Below are positions 16,303 through 23,223 of a stretch of DNA of 39,713 nt, one piece after another; positions within the stretch are counted from its first letter, which is position 1; each line of letters starts with the position of its first letter. A program made the position numbers and the translations under genes. The notes under the pieces were generated by a model, which saw only the letters and a list, made by a program, of their open reading frames with translations, was not told where the DNA came from and ran no database searches. Origin of the DNA: an uncultured Pelagibacteraceae bacterium. Its GTDB lineage: Bacteria > Pseudomonadota > Alphaproteobacteria > Pelagibacterales > Pelagibacteraceae. The stretch lies in the NCBI GenBank assembly GCA_902592715.1, contig CACJFS010000010.1, positions 1-39,713 of the forward strand, in the 5' to 3' direction.

Positions 16303-16388
16303 GCCCTCGTGGTGAAATTGGTAGACACAAAGGACTTAAAATCCTTGCCATTTATGGAGTGCCAGTTCGAGTCTGGCCGAGGGCACCA
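16303..16388 (+). tRNA. tRNA-Leu(UAA)
   Basis: 86 bases. The acceptor stem GCCCTCG pairs with CGAGGGC, the anticodon stem AAGGA/TCCTT encloses CTTAAAA with anticodon TAA, there is a variable arm as in class II tRNAs, and CCA is encoded. It reads UUA, the dominant Leu codon in this genome. It is the insertion point of the upstream elements; nadK begins four bases after its end. Confidence 0.97.
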
Positions 16389-16392
16389 CTAA

Positions 16393-17163
16393 ATGATTAA
16401 GCCACATATCCTTTTTGATAATACAAAATTATCAATAAAAATTAAAAATTTTTTAGATCATAAAATTTCAAATTTATCTTTAAGTAAATGCAATCTAATT
16501 ATTGTTGTGGGTGGTGATGGTTTTATGCTTTCGTCTTTGAAAAAGTATAATAAATACAAAAAACCTTTCTATGGAATAAATGCGGGTAGTTATGGTTTTT
16601 TAATGAATAAATTTTCTTCAAAAAATACTATTAAAAACCTGTCTAAGGCAAAGCAAGTTACAATCTCACCACTAGAGATGAGTGTTAAAAACAAGTTTAA
16701 TAAAACAAAGAAATCTATTGCTATAAATGAAGTATCAATATTAAGACAAAGTAGGCAAACAGCATCTTTAGAGATTACAAATGGGTCTCAGAAAATAATA
16801 AAAAAATTAGTATCTGATGGCATTTTGATTTCCACCCCTGCAGGAAGCACTGCTTATAACATGTCAGTTTATGGCCCAATTTTAAATTTAGATTCTAATA
16901 AATTATCTATAAGACCTATAAGCGCTTTTAGACCAAGAAGATGGAAGGGTAGAGTGGTTAGTGACAAATCAAAAATTATTATTAAAAATCTTAATATTCA
17001 AAAAAGACCTATTAGCGCAGTGGCTGATAATTACGAAGTAAGGAATGCAAAAATTATATCAATTAAAATAAATAAAAAAATTAAGTTTAATCTTCTTTAC
17101 GATTCAAATAAAAGTCTCCAAAAAAAAATTAAAATAGAACAGATCAGAAAAGAAACGAATTAA
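16393..17163 (+). CDS. nadK: NAD kinase
   Basis: A 256-residue protein that phosphorylates NAD to NADP in the cytoplasm. The family motifs are present: VVGGDGFML at about residues 37-45 (GGDG), AINEVSILR near 115 (NE motif), and SDGILISTPAGSTAYNMSVYGPIL near 140-163. Length is at the short end of normal. The ATG lies four bases after the 3' end of tRNA-Leu, with no ribosome-binding site between, so the gene is probably transcribed with the tRNA and would become nearly leaderless after tRNA processing. It overlaps the next gene by one base (TAATG). Confidence 0.93.
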   Translation: MIKPHILFDNTKLSIKIKNFLDHKISNLSLSKCNLIIVVGGDGFMLSSLKKYNKYKKPFYGINAGSYGFLMNKFSSKNTIKNLSKAKQVTISPLEMSVKNKFNKTKKSIAINEVSILRQSRQTASLEITNGSQKIIKKLVSDGILISTPAGSTAYNMSVYGPILNLDSNKLSIRPISAFRPRRWKGRVVSDKSKIIIKNLNIQKRPISAVADNYEVRNAKIISIKINKKIKFNLLYDSNKSLQKKIKIEQIRKETN

Positions 17164-18308
17164 TGAGTAATAAAAATTTTGGGTTTGGAACTCAAATTAG
17201 AAAATCTCCATATTTTGATTCTACTGTTAAATGGGGAGCGACAGGTTTTTCTGTATATAATCATATGTATATTCCTCGTGACTTTGGAGATCCAGAGAAA
17301 AACTTTTGGAATTTGATTGAAACAGCAATTTTATGTGATGTTGCTGTTGAAAGACAAGTTGAGATAACCGGACCAGATGCCTTTAAATTTATTCAATTAT
17401 TAACCCCAAGAGATTTATCAAAATTATCTGTAGGACAATGTAAATATGTTTTAATTACAAACGCAGAAGGAGGGATATTAAATGACCCTGTTCTTTTACG
17501 ATTGGGAGAAAATCACTTTTGGTTATCTTTAGGAGACAGTGATATTTTATTATGGTCACAAGGAGTAGCGATTAACTCTGAATTAGATGTAAAAATAACT
17601 GAGCCAGATGTTTCGCCATTACAATTACAAGGACCAAAGTCTGCTGAAATAATGATCGAATTATTTGGAGAAAGTATAAAAAATTTAAAATATTATTGGT
17701 TTAGAGAATTAGATTTAGATGGAATACCATTAATTGTATCAAGAACTGGCTGGTCAAGTGAATTTGGTTATGAATTATTTTTAAGAGATGGTTCAAAAGG
17801 AAATGAACTGTATGAAAAAATTATGTTAGCAGGAAAGGAATTTGGACTAAAACCAGGTCACACTTCTTCTATAAGAAGAATAGAGGGTGGTATGCTTTCT
17901 TATCATGCAGATGCTGATATTCACACAAACCCATTTGAACTCGGTTTAGATCGTCTAGTTAACTTAGATGGAGATATTAATTTTATCGGCAAAGAAGCAC
18001 TTAAAAAAATTAAAGCTGATGGTGTAAAAAGATTACAAGTTGGTTTAGAAATTAAATGTGAAAAGTTAAGTGGACCAAATACAACATTTTGGCCCTTAAT
18101 AGTTGATAATAAGATTATTGGAAAAGTAACATCAGCTGTCTATTCACCACGTTTAAAAAAGAATATTGCTTTAGCTATGGTTGACATTGAATATTCCAAA
18201 GTTAGTCTAGAAATTGAGGTTTCAATTGAAGATAAGAATTTTAAATGTGAGGTTATTGAGAAACCTTTTTTTGATCCAAAAAAACAGATAACTTCAAAAT
18301 CTTTATAA
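17163..18308 (+). CDS. GcvT/DmdA-family THF-dependent methyltransferase (DmdA-like)
   Basis: A 381-residue protein of the aminomethyltransferase (T-protein) family. It resembles SAR11 DMSP demethylase in its N-terminal RKSPYFDSTVKWGATGFSVYN, DVAVERQVEITGPDAFKFIQLLTPRDLS and GQCKY segments, and has GGILNDPVLLRL, LQLQGPKSAEIM, RTGWSSEFGYELFL and RIEGGMLSYHAD, which line the tetrahydrofolate site. The DmdA-like start suggests a methylated sulfur or nitrogen compound as substrate, but SAR11 genomes carry several such paralogues and I cannot tell DmdA from its relatives by eye. It overlaps nadK by one base and is the last gene before the DUF2061 region. Confidence 0.75.
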   Translation: MSNKNFGFGTQIRKSPYFDSTVKWGATGFSVYNHMYIPRDFGDPEKNFWNLIETAILCDVAVERQVEITGPDAFKFIQLLTPRDLSKLSVGQCKYVLITNAEGGILNDPVLLRLGENHFWLSLGDSDILLWSQGVAINSELDVKITEPDVSPLQLQGPKSAEIMIELFGESIKNLKYYWFRELDLDGIPLIVSRTGWSSEFGYELFLRDGSKGNELYEKIMLAGKEFGLKPGHTSSIRRIEGGMLSYHADADIHTNPFELGLDRLVNLDGDINFIGKEALKKIKADGVKRLQVGLEIKCEKLSGPNTTFWPLIVDNKIIGKVTSAVYSPRLKKNIALAMVDIEYSKVSLEIEVSIEDKNFKCEVIEKPFFDPKKQITSKSL

Positions 18309-18358
18309 AATTTAAATTTTATTATCAATAAGTCAAGTTTGTGTTATAACTATAACTA

Positions 18359-18442
18359 ATGAAGTTTAAACAAATATTTAATTTTTGGAAACATTGGAAT
18401 TGTAGTTTATTTGTTAAAGTTCACTATACATCAGCAAAGTAA
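18359..18442 (+). CDS. Possible 27-residue small protein
   Basis: A short frame with ATG and TAA in an otherwise empty gap between the methyltransferase and the DUF2061 gene. The product is aromatic and basic (MKFKQIFNFWKHWNCS...). No clear ribosome-binding site or homology is visible, and a chance frame is quite possible in AT-rich DNA. Confidence 0.2.
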   Translation: MKFKQIFNFWKHWNCSLFVKVHYTSAK

Positions 18443-18498
18443 ATAATCTTTTTTACTAATTTTACTAAAATTCATTAACTTTTAATTAAAGGGCTTTT

Positions 18499-18693
18499 AT
18501 GAGTAAAAAAAGATTATTTTATAAATCAATTATTTGGCAACTTATAGGACTTGTATGGATATCTTTGTTATCTTATTTATGGTTTGGAGATTTGATTCGA
18601 TCATTAAGTTTCTCTATTGTAGTTTTAGTTGTAAGTATTTTTATTTATGTTTTATATGAAATGGCTTGGGAAAGATTTTTAAATAATAAATAA
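18499..18693 (+). CDS. DUF2061 small membrane protein
   Basis: A 64-residue protein with two hydrophobic helices (about 11-28 and 33-53) and the DUF2061 pattern: an N-terminal KRLFYKSIIWQ, then SLSFSIVVL and the C-terminal YEMAWERF (usually Y..HER.W). Function of the family is unknown. The stop codon is followed two bases later by the oldest tRNA-Thr remnant, so this gene originally flanked tRNA-Thr. Confidence 0.75.
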   Translation: MSKKRLFYKSIIWQLIGLVWISLLSYLWFGDLIRSLSFSIVVLVVSIFIYVLYEMAWERFLNNK

Positions 18694-18695
18694 AG

Positions 18696-18746
18696 TGGTG
18701 CCCCCGCACGGATTCGAACCGCGGACCTATTGATTACAAATCAATT
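18696..18746 (-). pseudogene. Truncated tRNA-Thr(UGU), 3' half only (copy 1)
   Basis: On the minus strand this is the 3' half of the tRNA-Thr at 22319-22394, from the anticodon stem to the encoded CCA, base for base over about 51 positions. The 5' half is missing. It is the outermost remnant and probably the original chromosomal 3' end displaced by insertions. Confidence 0.92.
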
Positions 18747-18827
18747 CTAAAAGTTTAAATAAACATTTGTTCGCAACAATAATCTTAAAATATTTTTAGT
18801 CTGGTCACACTATGGGCACAGTGATAG
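18747..18827 (+). repeat. Left arm of tRNA-Thr element 1
   Basis: It matches 20781-20857: TAAACATTTGTTCGCAACAA in one copy and the same with two changes in the other, then TAATCTTAAAATAT, and a closing CACACT...CACAGTGAT motif versus AACAAT...TACAGTGAT. The CACA boxes are about 11 bases apart. Both copies end just upstream of the first cargo start codon. Confidence 0.75.
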
Positions 18828-18836
18828 TAATAAATT

Positions 18837-19655
18837 ATGAAAAAGCTTTTAGGGATTGTGGTTCTGGGTCTGTTATGGATCAATACTTCATACGCAGTAA
18901 ATTTGCCTAAAGATGTAGCTTCAGGTAGTAAATTTAAAAAAAGTCTTACAGGAAGTTATTATAAAAAATATGGAATGCAAGTCGTAGATAAAAAAGATGG
19001 TCATCCTGTGCGTGCAGGAAAAAAATCAATAAGGTTTGAAGTTAGAGCGGGAGATTGCGGAAAAGATAAAGATGGAGGATGGAACGATTGCGACAAGGAT
19101 AGAGAAAGACATGAGCTAAGTGGAAAATATAGAGTTAGCAAAGGAGAAAGATGGTATGCTTGGTCTATATACCTGCCAAGTGACTTTATAAATGTTCATC
19201 CAACCTCAACCATGTTGGCACAATTTCATCAAGAAAGAAAACATGTCATATGGATGTTTAAAAATAAACGAGGAGGTTATTGGCTTGAGAATTATGTGCC
19301 TAAATATACTGTAGAAAATATTAAAATATTAACTAAAGAACAAATGTTAGGAAAATGGAATGATATTTTGGTTAATGTAAACTGGTCTCATAAAGACGAT
19401 GGTTTTTTTAAAGTTTGGGCTAATGATAAATTGGTTTACGATTTTAAAGGAAAAACAAAGTCTAAAGGAGTCAAAACATATTTTAAATTTGGAATTTATA
19501 GAAGCTGGATAAGCAAATGGCATGAGAGAGTAAAGTACAGTTCAGAAGAAAAATATGCTAAATACAAGGGAAAAGAAATACCAACTCAGATAGTATATTT
19601 TGATGAAGTAAGAGCTGGCAAGAAAAAACAAGACGTAATTAAGAATTTAAAGTGA
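18837..19655 (+). CDS. Secreted polysaccharide lyase, heparin lyase/glucuronan lyase family
   Basis: A 272-residue protein with a signal peptide ending near SYA (about residue 21). The mature part has the beta-jelly-roll landmarks of the Polysacc_lyase family (heparin lyase I-like, PL20-like): SIRFEVRAGDCGKD, then DRERHELSG near residues 87-95 (the Arg-x-Glu motif that binds uronic acid), ERWYAWSIYLPSDF, AQFHQE, KWNDILVNVNWS and the C-terminal YFKFGIYRSW...IVYFDEVRAGK. It would cleave an acidic glycan outside the cytoplasmic membrane by beta-elimination. A second member follows, overlapping by four bases (GTGA). Polymer not determinable. Confidence 0.75.
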   Translation: MKKLLGIVVLGLLWINTSYAVNLPKDVASGSKFKKSLTGSYYKKYGMQVVDKKDGHPVRAGKKSIRFEVRAGDCGKDKDGGWNDCDKDRERHELSGKYRVSKGERWYAWSIYLPSDFINVHPTSTMLAQFHQERKHVIWMFKNKRGGYWLENYVPKYTVENIKILTKEQMLGKWNDILVNVNWSHKDDGFFKVWANDKLVYDFKGKTKSKGVKTYFKFGIYRSWISKWHERVKYSSEEKYAKYKGKEIPTQIVYFDEVRAGKKKQDVIKNLK

Positions 19656-20614
19656 AAAAAATTTTAGGGATCGTGGTTCTGGGTTTGTTGATTAATTTTT
19701 TTAACCTAAACGATATTGAGGCGAATACTTTAACAATAAAAAACCAAGTGATTAAAACCAAGGGTGATGTTTTCTATAAGTGGCCACATAAGTGGAAATA
19801 TAATTACGACATGTCTTTTTGGAAACCGTACATGATCCAAGAAGTATCTAGCAATACTAGATATGGAGATAGCGCATTAAGATTTGAACTTAGAAAGGAC
19901 GGTTGTGGATCTACAAAAAATGATATTAAAAAAGGCACTTCGTGGGATTGTGGAAAAAATAAATCAGAAAGAACTGAATTAACTCCAGCAAACGATGATA
20001 AACAAATTGGATTCAAAGGTAATGTATGGCAGACACTATCTTTTTATGTGGAGAAAGTTCCATATGAAGATGGGCATAATTCTATTTGGCAGATCCATAA
20101 CGATGGTGATTGGGCACCAATGTTTAACTGGTCAATTGAAAGAGATGGTCTTTATACACAAAGAAGAACTGCTTGCAATGATCCTAAAATTTACAAAAAG
20201 AAAAATGCCAAAGGTAATGATGGATGTTCTGTAAAATGGAGAGAGAATGCAAATATAAAAGTGTTAGAAATATCTAAATTATTCGATCGATGGATTGATG
20301 TAGTAATGAACATTAACTACACAACTAAAGATAGCGGCTTTTTAAAATTATGGCTTAATGGAGAGTTGGTATATCACTTTGAAGGATCAATTATTCCACC
20401 AGCAGGTAAAAAAAATGGTGAATGGAGTAATTGGTCAACAATGCAATTTGGAATATACAGAACAGATTATCATGGTACCAGAGGCACTCAAATTAATTAT
20501 TATGACGAAATTAGATTTGCTAAAAAAAAATGCTCAAAACTAAAATTAGAGGAACTTGGCTACAGTTGTACTGAACTTGAAAATCAAAAAATTAATATTG
20601 ATAGATACAATTGA
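19652..20614 (+). CDS. Secreted polysaccharide lyase, heparin lyase/glucuronan lyase family (paralogue)
   Basis: A 320-residue protein starting with GTG that overlaps the TGA of the previous gene. Landmarks are the same as in its neighbour: ALRFELRKDGCGS, SERTELTPAN near residue 105, VWQTLSFYVE, IWQIHNDGDW, RWIDVVMNINYT, and TMQFGIYRTDYHGT...NYYDEIRFAK. The first 13 codons are nearly the same as in the upstream gene, 33 of 39 bases, although the mature parts have diverged strongly. Extra cysteines (GCS, CNDP, CSKL, SCTEL) suggest disulphides. The two enzymes probably act on related polymers. Confidence 0.75.
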   Translation: MKKILGIVVLGLLINFFNLNDIEANTLTIKNQVIKTKGDVFYKWPHKWKYNYDMSFWKPYMIQEVSSNTRYGDSALRFELRKDGCGSTKNDIKKGTSWDCGKNKSERTELTPANDDKQIGFKGNVWQTLSFYVEKVPYEDGHNSIWQIHNDGDWAPMFNWSIERDGLYTQRRTACNDPKIYKKKNAKGNDGCSVKWRENANIKVLEISKLFDRWIDVVMNINYTTKDSGFLKLWLNGELVYHFEGSIIPPAGKKNGEWSNWSTMQFGIYRTDYHGTRGTQINYYDEIRFAKKKCSKLKLEELGYSCTELENQKINIDRYN

Positions 20615-20630
20615 TTTTTAGAAAAAGACC

Positions 20631-20673
20631 ACTTGATTGGTCTACAAATCTGTCCACACTCTGACCACACTTA
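20631..20673 (+). repeat. Right arm repeat of tRNA-Thr element 1
   Basis: A 43-base stretch repeated at 22214-22256 with only two mismatches. It contains CCACACT twice, 11 bases apart, which is also related to the CACACT boxes of the left arms. It lies in the same place in both elements: after the last cargo gene and about 55-60 bases before the tRNA-Thr half. Confidence 0.9.
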
Positions 20674-20726
20674 TTGTAGCAAGAATAGCTTTTGCATAAA
20701 CTATTTTGGTAAAAAAGTAAGAGAAG

Positions 20727-20780
20727 TGGTGCCCCCGCACGGATTCGAACCGCGGACCTATTGATTACAAATCAATTGCT
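20727..20780 (-). pseudogene. Truncated tRNA-Thr(UGU), 3' half only (copy 2)
   Basis: Fifty-four bases identical to the 3' part of tRNA-Thr at 22319-22372, including CCA, T arm, variable loop and anticodon loop. It stops at the base of the anticodon stem, where the left arm of the next element begins. Confidence 0.92.
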
Positions 20781-20857
20781 AAAGTTAAAATAAACATTTG
20801 TTTGCAATAATAATCTTAAAATATATTAAGCTTGGCAACAATCTGACTACAGTGATA
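20781..20857 (+). repeat. Left arm of tRNA-Thr element 2
   Basis: The counterpart of 18747-18827. The first 50 bases are nearly the same; the distal part keeps the AGTGATA end. The start codon of the MORN gene lies 11 bases beyond it. Confidence 0.75.
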
Positions 20858-20867
20858 AAGTTTTAAA

Positions 20868-21878
20868 ATGAAAAAATTGATCATAACATCAATATTAGGT
20901 TTAATAATATTTTCAAATACAAATGCAGAAGATTTGCCAAATTGTAGTTTTTGGAAAGCAGTAAATAAATATGATAACTGTGTTGGTGAATATAAGTATG
21001 AAGATGGGACTTATAAAGGAGCCTTTATAGATGGAGTTCCAAATGGAAAAGGTCAATTTTCAAATGATAAAGGTGAAATTTATATTGGCGATTTCGTAAA
21101 TTTTAAGTTCGAAGGTTTGGGCACACTCAAAATTGAAAATGGTCAAAAATACTCTGGTGAATTCAAAAATGGAGAATTTCATGGAAATGGAATTTTTGAA
21201 TGGCCAGATGGTCAAAAATATATTGGAGAATTCTTAGAAGGAAAAAGGAATGGGCAAGGTCAAATGAAATGGCCCGATGGTGGTAGTCATGTAGGTGGTT
21301 ATCAGAATGATTTAAGACACGGCTATGGAAAACAAATATGGCCCGATGGATCAATTTATGAAGGTCAATATTTAAACGGAATAAAACATGGAAGTGCAAC
21401 AGCGATACATGGTGAAACAAAAAATAAATTGGTTGGAGAATATATTGATGATTATTTTGCAAAAGGAACAATTTATTATTCTAATGGTAATGTAAACATA
21501 GGTGAATGGGACAAAGACAATAAACAACAAGGTGAGGGAGAATTTACTTGGAAAGACGGACTTAAATATATAGGGGATTTTAAAGATGACGAGATGACGG
21601 GTTATGGAGAATTGTTTTACAAAAATGGAGATACATATAAAGGAGATTTGTTAAACGGTAAAGCTCATGGTGTTGGAACTTATACTTGGGAGGATGGTCA
21701 AACTTACCAGGGTGAATGGAAAAATGATAAAAAAGAGGGAATGGGAAAAATAACTTGGCCTTCAGGTGCCAGTTCGTATGGTCCTTTTAAAAATGACATA
21801 AGACATGGCGCCCATGATTACACATATAAAAACGGTACTAAGAAAAAAATATTATATAATAACGGAAATAAAGTTTAA
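20868..21878 (+). CDS. Secreted MORN-repeat protein
   Basis: A 336-residue protein with a signal peptide (MKK, hydrophobic core, NTNA before the mature EDLPNC). From about residue 45 to the end it consists of about a dozen 23-residue MORN units with the pattern Y.G.F..G...G.G...(W)..G, for example YIGEFLEGKRNGQGQMKWPDG and YQGEWKNDKKEGMGKITWPSG. MORN arrays form a long beta-hairpin strip that binds lipid or protein surfaces; in a bacterial periplasm or cell surface the role is unknown. The stop overlaps the next gene's start (TAATG). Repeats differ from each other at DNA level, so they are not a recent expansion. Confidence 0.88.
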   Translation: MKKLIITSILGLIIFSNTNAEDLPNCSFWKAVNKYDNCVGEYKYEDGTYKGAFIDGVPNGKGQFSNDKGEIYIGDFVNFKFEGLGTLKIENGQKYSGEFKNGEFHGNGIFEWPDGQKYIGEFLEGKRNGQGQMKWPDGGSHVGGYQNDLRHGYGKQIWPDGSIYEGQYLNGIKHGSATAIHGETKNKLVGEYIDDYFAKGTIYYSNGNVNIGEWDKDNKQQGEGEFTWKDGLKYIGDFKDDEMTGYGELFYKNGDTYKGDLLNGKAHGVGTYTWEDGQTYQGEWKNDKKEGMGKITWPSGASSYGPFKNDIRHGAHDYTYKNGTKKKILYNNGNKV

Positions 21879-22192
21879 TGATTAAAACCTTTGCAAAAAT
21901 ATTATTTGCAATAGCTGTTCTTTGGTCTTTAGCATTCATATTCAAATTAGGATATAGCTTTGCAATGACTAATGATCAAAATGAAATGTATCAAGGTTGT
22001 GTTGAAAATGCGAAACAATTAGGTGAACAAAGAGCTAAACAATATTGCAGATGTATTACATTAATGATTAACGATAAGTACAGCATTAAAGAAATTGAGA
22101 GAATTGGTTTAATGAGTCATGAAATACAATTAGAAAAATTTAGTTTTGCAACTAATTATTGTAATTTGAATGCCAAAGCACCTGGGGATTAA
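21878..22192 (+). CDS. Small membrane-anchored protein of unknown function
   Basis: A 104-residue protein with one N-terminal hydrophobic helix (about residues 5-30) and a polar remainder with cysteines in CVENAKQ, YCRC and NYC, possibly a small disulphide-bonded periplasmic domain. I do not recognise a family. The start overlaps the MORN gene stop by one base, so the two are coupled and likely act together. It ends 21 bases before the right arm repeat. Confidence 0.7.
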   Translation: MIKTFAKILFAIAVLWSLAFIFKLGYSFAMTNDQNEMYQGCVENAKQLGEQRAKQYCRCITLMINDKYSIKEIERIGLMSHEIQLEKFSFATNYCNLNAKAPGD

Positions 22193-22213
22193 TTTAAGAG
22201 TTTTTAAACGATT

Positions 22214-22256
22214 ACTTGATTAGTTTACAAATCTGTCCACACTCTGACCACACTTA
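22214..22256 (+). repeat. Right arm repeat of tRNA-Thr element 2
   Basis: The second copy of the 43-base repeat at 20631, with two mismatches, again with two CCACACT boxes 11 bases apart. The 62 bases between it and the tRNA hold no other recognisable signal. Confidence 0.9.
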
Positions 22257-22318
22257 ATATTAAAAATTGATAAAAATTTAATTCAGCAAAAATAATTAGT
22301 GTTGATTTAATTGATTGA

Positions 22319-22394
22319 TGGTGCCCCCGCACGGATTCGAACCGCGGACCTATTGATTACAAATCAATTGCTCTACCAGCTGAGCTACAAGGGC
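22319..22394 (-). tRNA. tRNA-Thr(UGU)
   Basis: 76 bases on the minus strand. The acceptor stem GCCCTTG pairs with CGGGGGC with two G-T pairs; the anticodon stem ATTGA/TCAAT encloses TTTGTAA with anticodon TGT; the T loop is TTCGAAT; CCA is encoded. Its 3' half is duplicated twice to the left, so it is the integration target of the small elements. Confidence 0.97.
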
Positions 22395-22403
22395 ATGAAG
22401 CGT

Positions 22404-22431
22404 TTTTTAATATCATTTAATATATTATCAA
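22404..22431 (-). promoter_or_regulatory. Possible promoter of tRNA-Thr
   Basis: On the minus strand TTGATA (22431-22426) and TAAAAA (22409-22404) are 16 bases apart, and the -10 box ends about 10 bases before the tRNA start. It lies in the short gap between rlmB and the tRNA. Confidence 0.4.
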
Positions 22432-22435
22432 GAAA

Positions 22436-23173
22436 TTATTTCTGTTGATTTATATGGTGAAAAACTATTGAAGCACTATTTGATATATTTAAACTCTCAA
22501 TATTTTTATTAATATTAATTTTTACAGAAAAATCAGTGTATTTTTTTGTATGATGATTAAGACCGTGTCCTTCAGAGCCAAATAGTAGTACATTATTTCC
22601 TTGCCACTTAACATCTGTGAAGTTTTTATCGCTATTTGATGTAAAACCGTAAATCCAAAAATTTTTTTCCCTTAAATACTTCAAACTAGTATTTATATTT
22701 GATACTTGAAAAATATTTAAGTGTTCAACACATCCACTTGCAGATTTATATAATAGTTTACTTTCACTTGGGAAATGTCTCTCTTTAACAATCAGACCAT
22801 CAATATTAAATGATGCAGCACTTCTTATTAGTGAACCTATGTTTCTTGGATCTGTAACTTCATCTAAACAAACAAATGTTAAATTTTTTTTATCTCTAAT
22901 AAATTCTTTTAATTCAAAATTTTCTAAATGTTCTATTTCTGCAACATAACCTTGATGCAAGATATCTTCACTCCTGCAGTATTTATCTAATTCTTTTTTA
23001 GTTTTAAAAAAAACCTTAAGATCTTTTAATAAATTTTTATGTGGATTTTGTTTATGTATATTTTTTTTACTTTCCTCAGTTAAGAAAATTTTTAAAACTC
23101 GTCTTTTTGGGTTTCTTAGAGCCTCAATAACAGCATGGCGTCCAGCAATAAAAAAGGATGATTTTTGAGTCAT
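22436..23173 (-). CDS. rlmB: TrmH/SpoU-family 23S rRNA 2'-O-ribose methyltransferase (RlmB-like)
   Basis: A 245-residue SPOUT methyltransferase. The N-terminal GRHAVIEALRNPKRRV is the substrate-binding domain start typical of RlmB; the catalytic domain has the three SpoU motifs: LDEVTDPRNIGSLIRSAASF (motif 1, Arg and Asn), LLFGSEGHGL (motif 2) and INISNSASIVFHH (motif 3), which together form the knotted SAM site. RlmB methylates G2251 of 23S rRNA. It is transcribed opposite to the tuf cluster; tRNA-Thr lies downstream on the same strand. Confidence 0.85.
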   Translation of the reverse strand: MTQKSSFFIAGRHAVIEALRNPKRRVLKIFLTEESKKNIHKQNPHKNLLKDLKVFFKTKKELDKYCRSEDILHQGYVAEIEHLENFELKEFIRDKKNLTFVCLDEVTDPRNIGSLIRSAASFNIDGLIVKERHFPSESKLLYKSASGCVEHLNIFQVSNINTSLKYLREKNFWIYGFTSNSDKNFTDVKWQGNNVLLFGSEGHGLNHHTKKYTDFSVKININKNIESLNISNSASIVFHHINQQK

Positions 23174-23223
23174 ATTTTATGAATTTATTGGGTTTTTATA
23201 CTATTTTTTCTGAAATTCACGTA

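Larger units (their letters stand above)
8721..16342 (+). mobile_element. Island in tRNA-Leu carrying a tripartite transporter, two ComA-like enzymes and a lyase-like protein
   Basis: About 7.6 kb between tRNA fragment B and the intact tRNA-Leu, ending with repeat copy C. Cargo genes are catabolic or transport in character and no recombinase is present. Its left end lacks the phased AGTCT boxes seen in the Zorya block, so it may be older, or two insertions may have fused. The mobile nature is inferred only from the flanking tRNA halves. Confidence 0.5.
18747..20780 (+). mobile_element. Mini-island in tRNA-Thr with two polysaccharide lyases, no integrase
   Basis: A 2.0 kb block between tRNA-Thr remnants 1 and 2. 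Left edge: a conserved arm (18747-18827); then two genes; right edge: the 43-base repeat at 20631-20673. The layout is identical to the neighbouring 1.6 kb block. There is no room for a recombinase, so movement must depend on one supplied in trans. Confidence 0.65.
20781..22372 (+). mobile_element. Mini-island in tRNA-Thr with a MORN protein and a small membrane protein, no integrase
   Basis: A 1.6 kb block between tRNA-Thr remnant 2 and the 3' half of the intact gene, with the same left arm, cargo, right arm order as the lyase block. Two overlapping genes fill almost all of it. As the innermost element it should be the most recent insertion. Confidence 0.65.

Noticed and set aside
18721..18836. 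Search for a remnant integrase in the tRNA-Thr and tRNA-Leu gaps
   Set aside because: No frame on either strand in the gaps is long enough or shows the R-H-R-Y pattern of tyrosine recombinases; the gaps hold only arm repeats and tRNA pieces.
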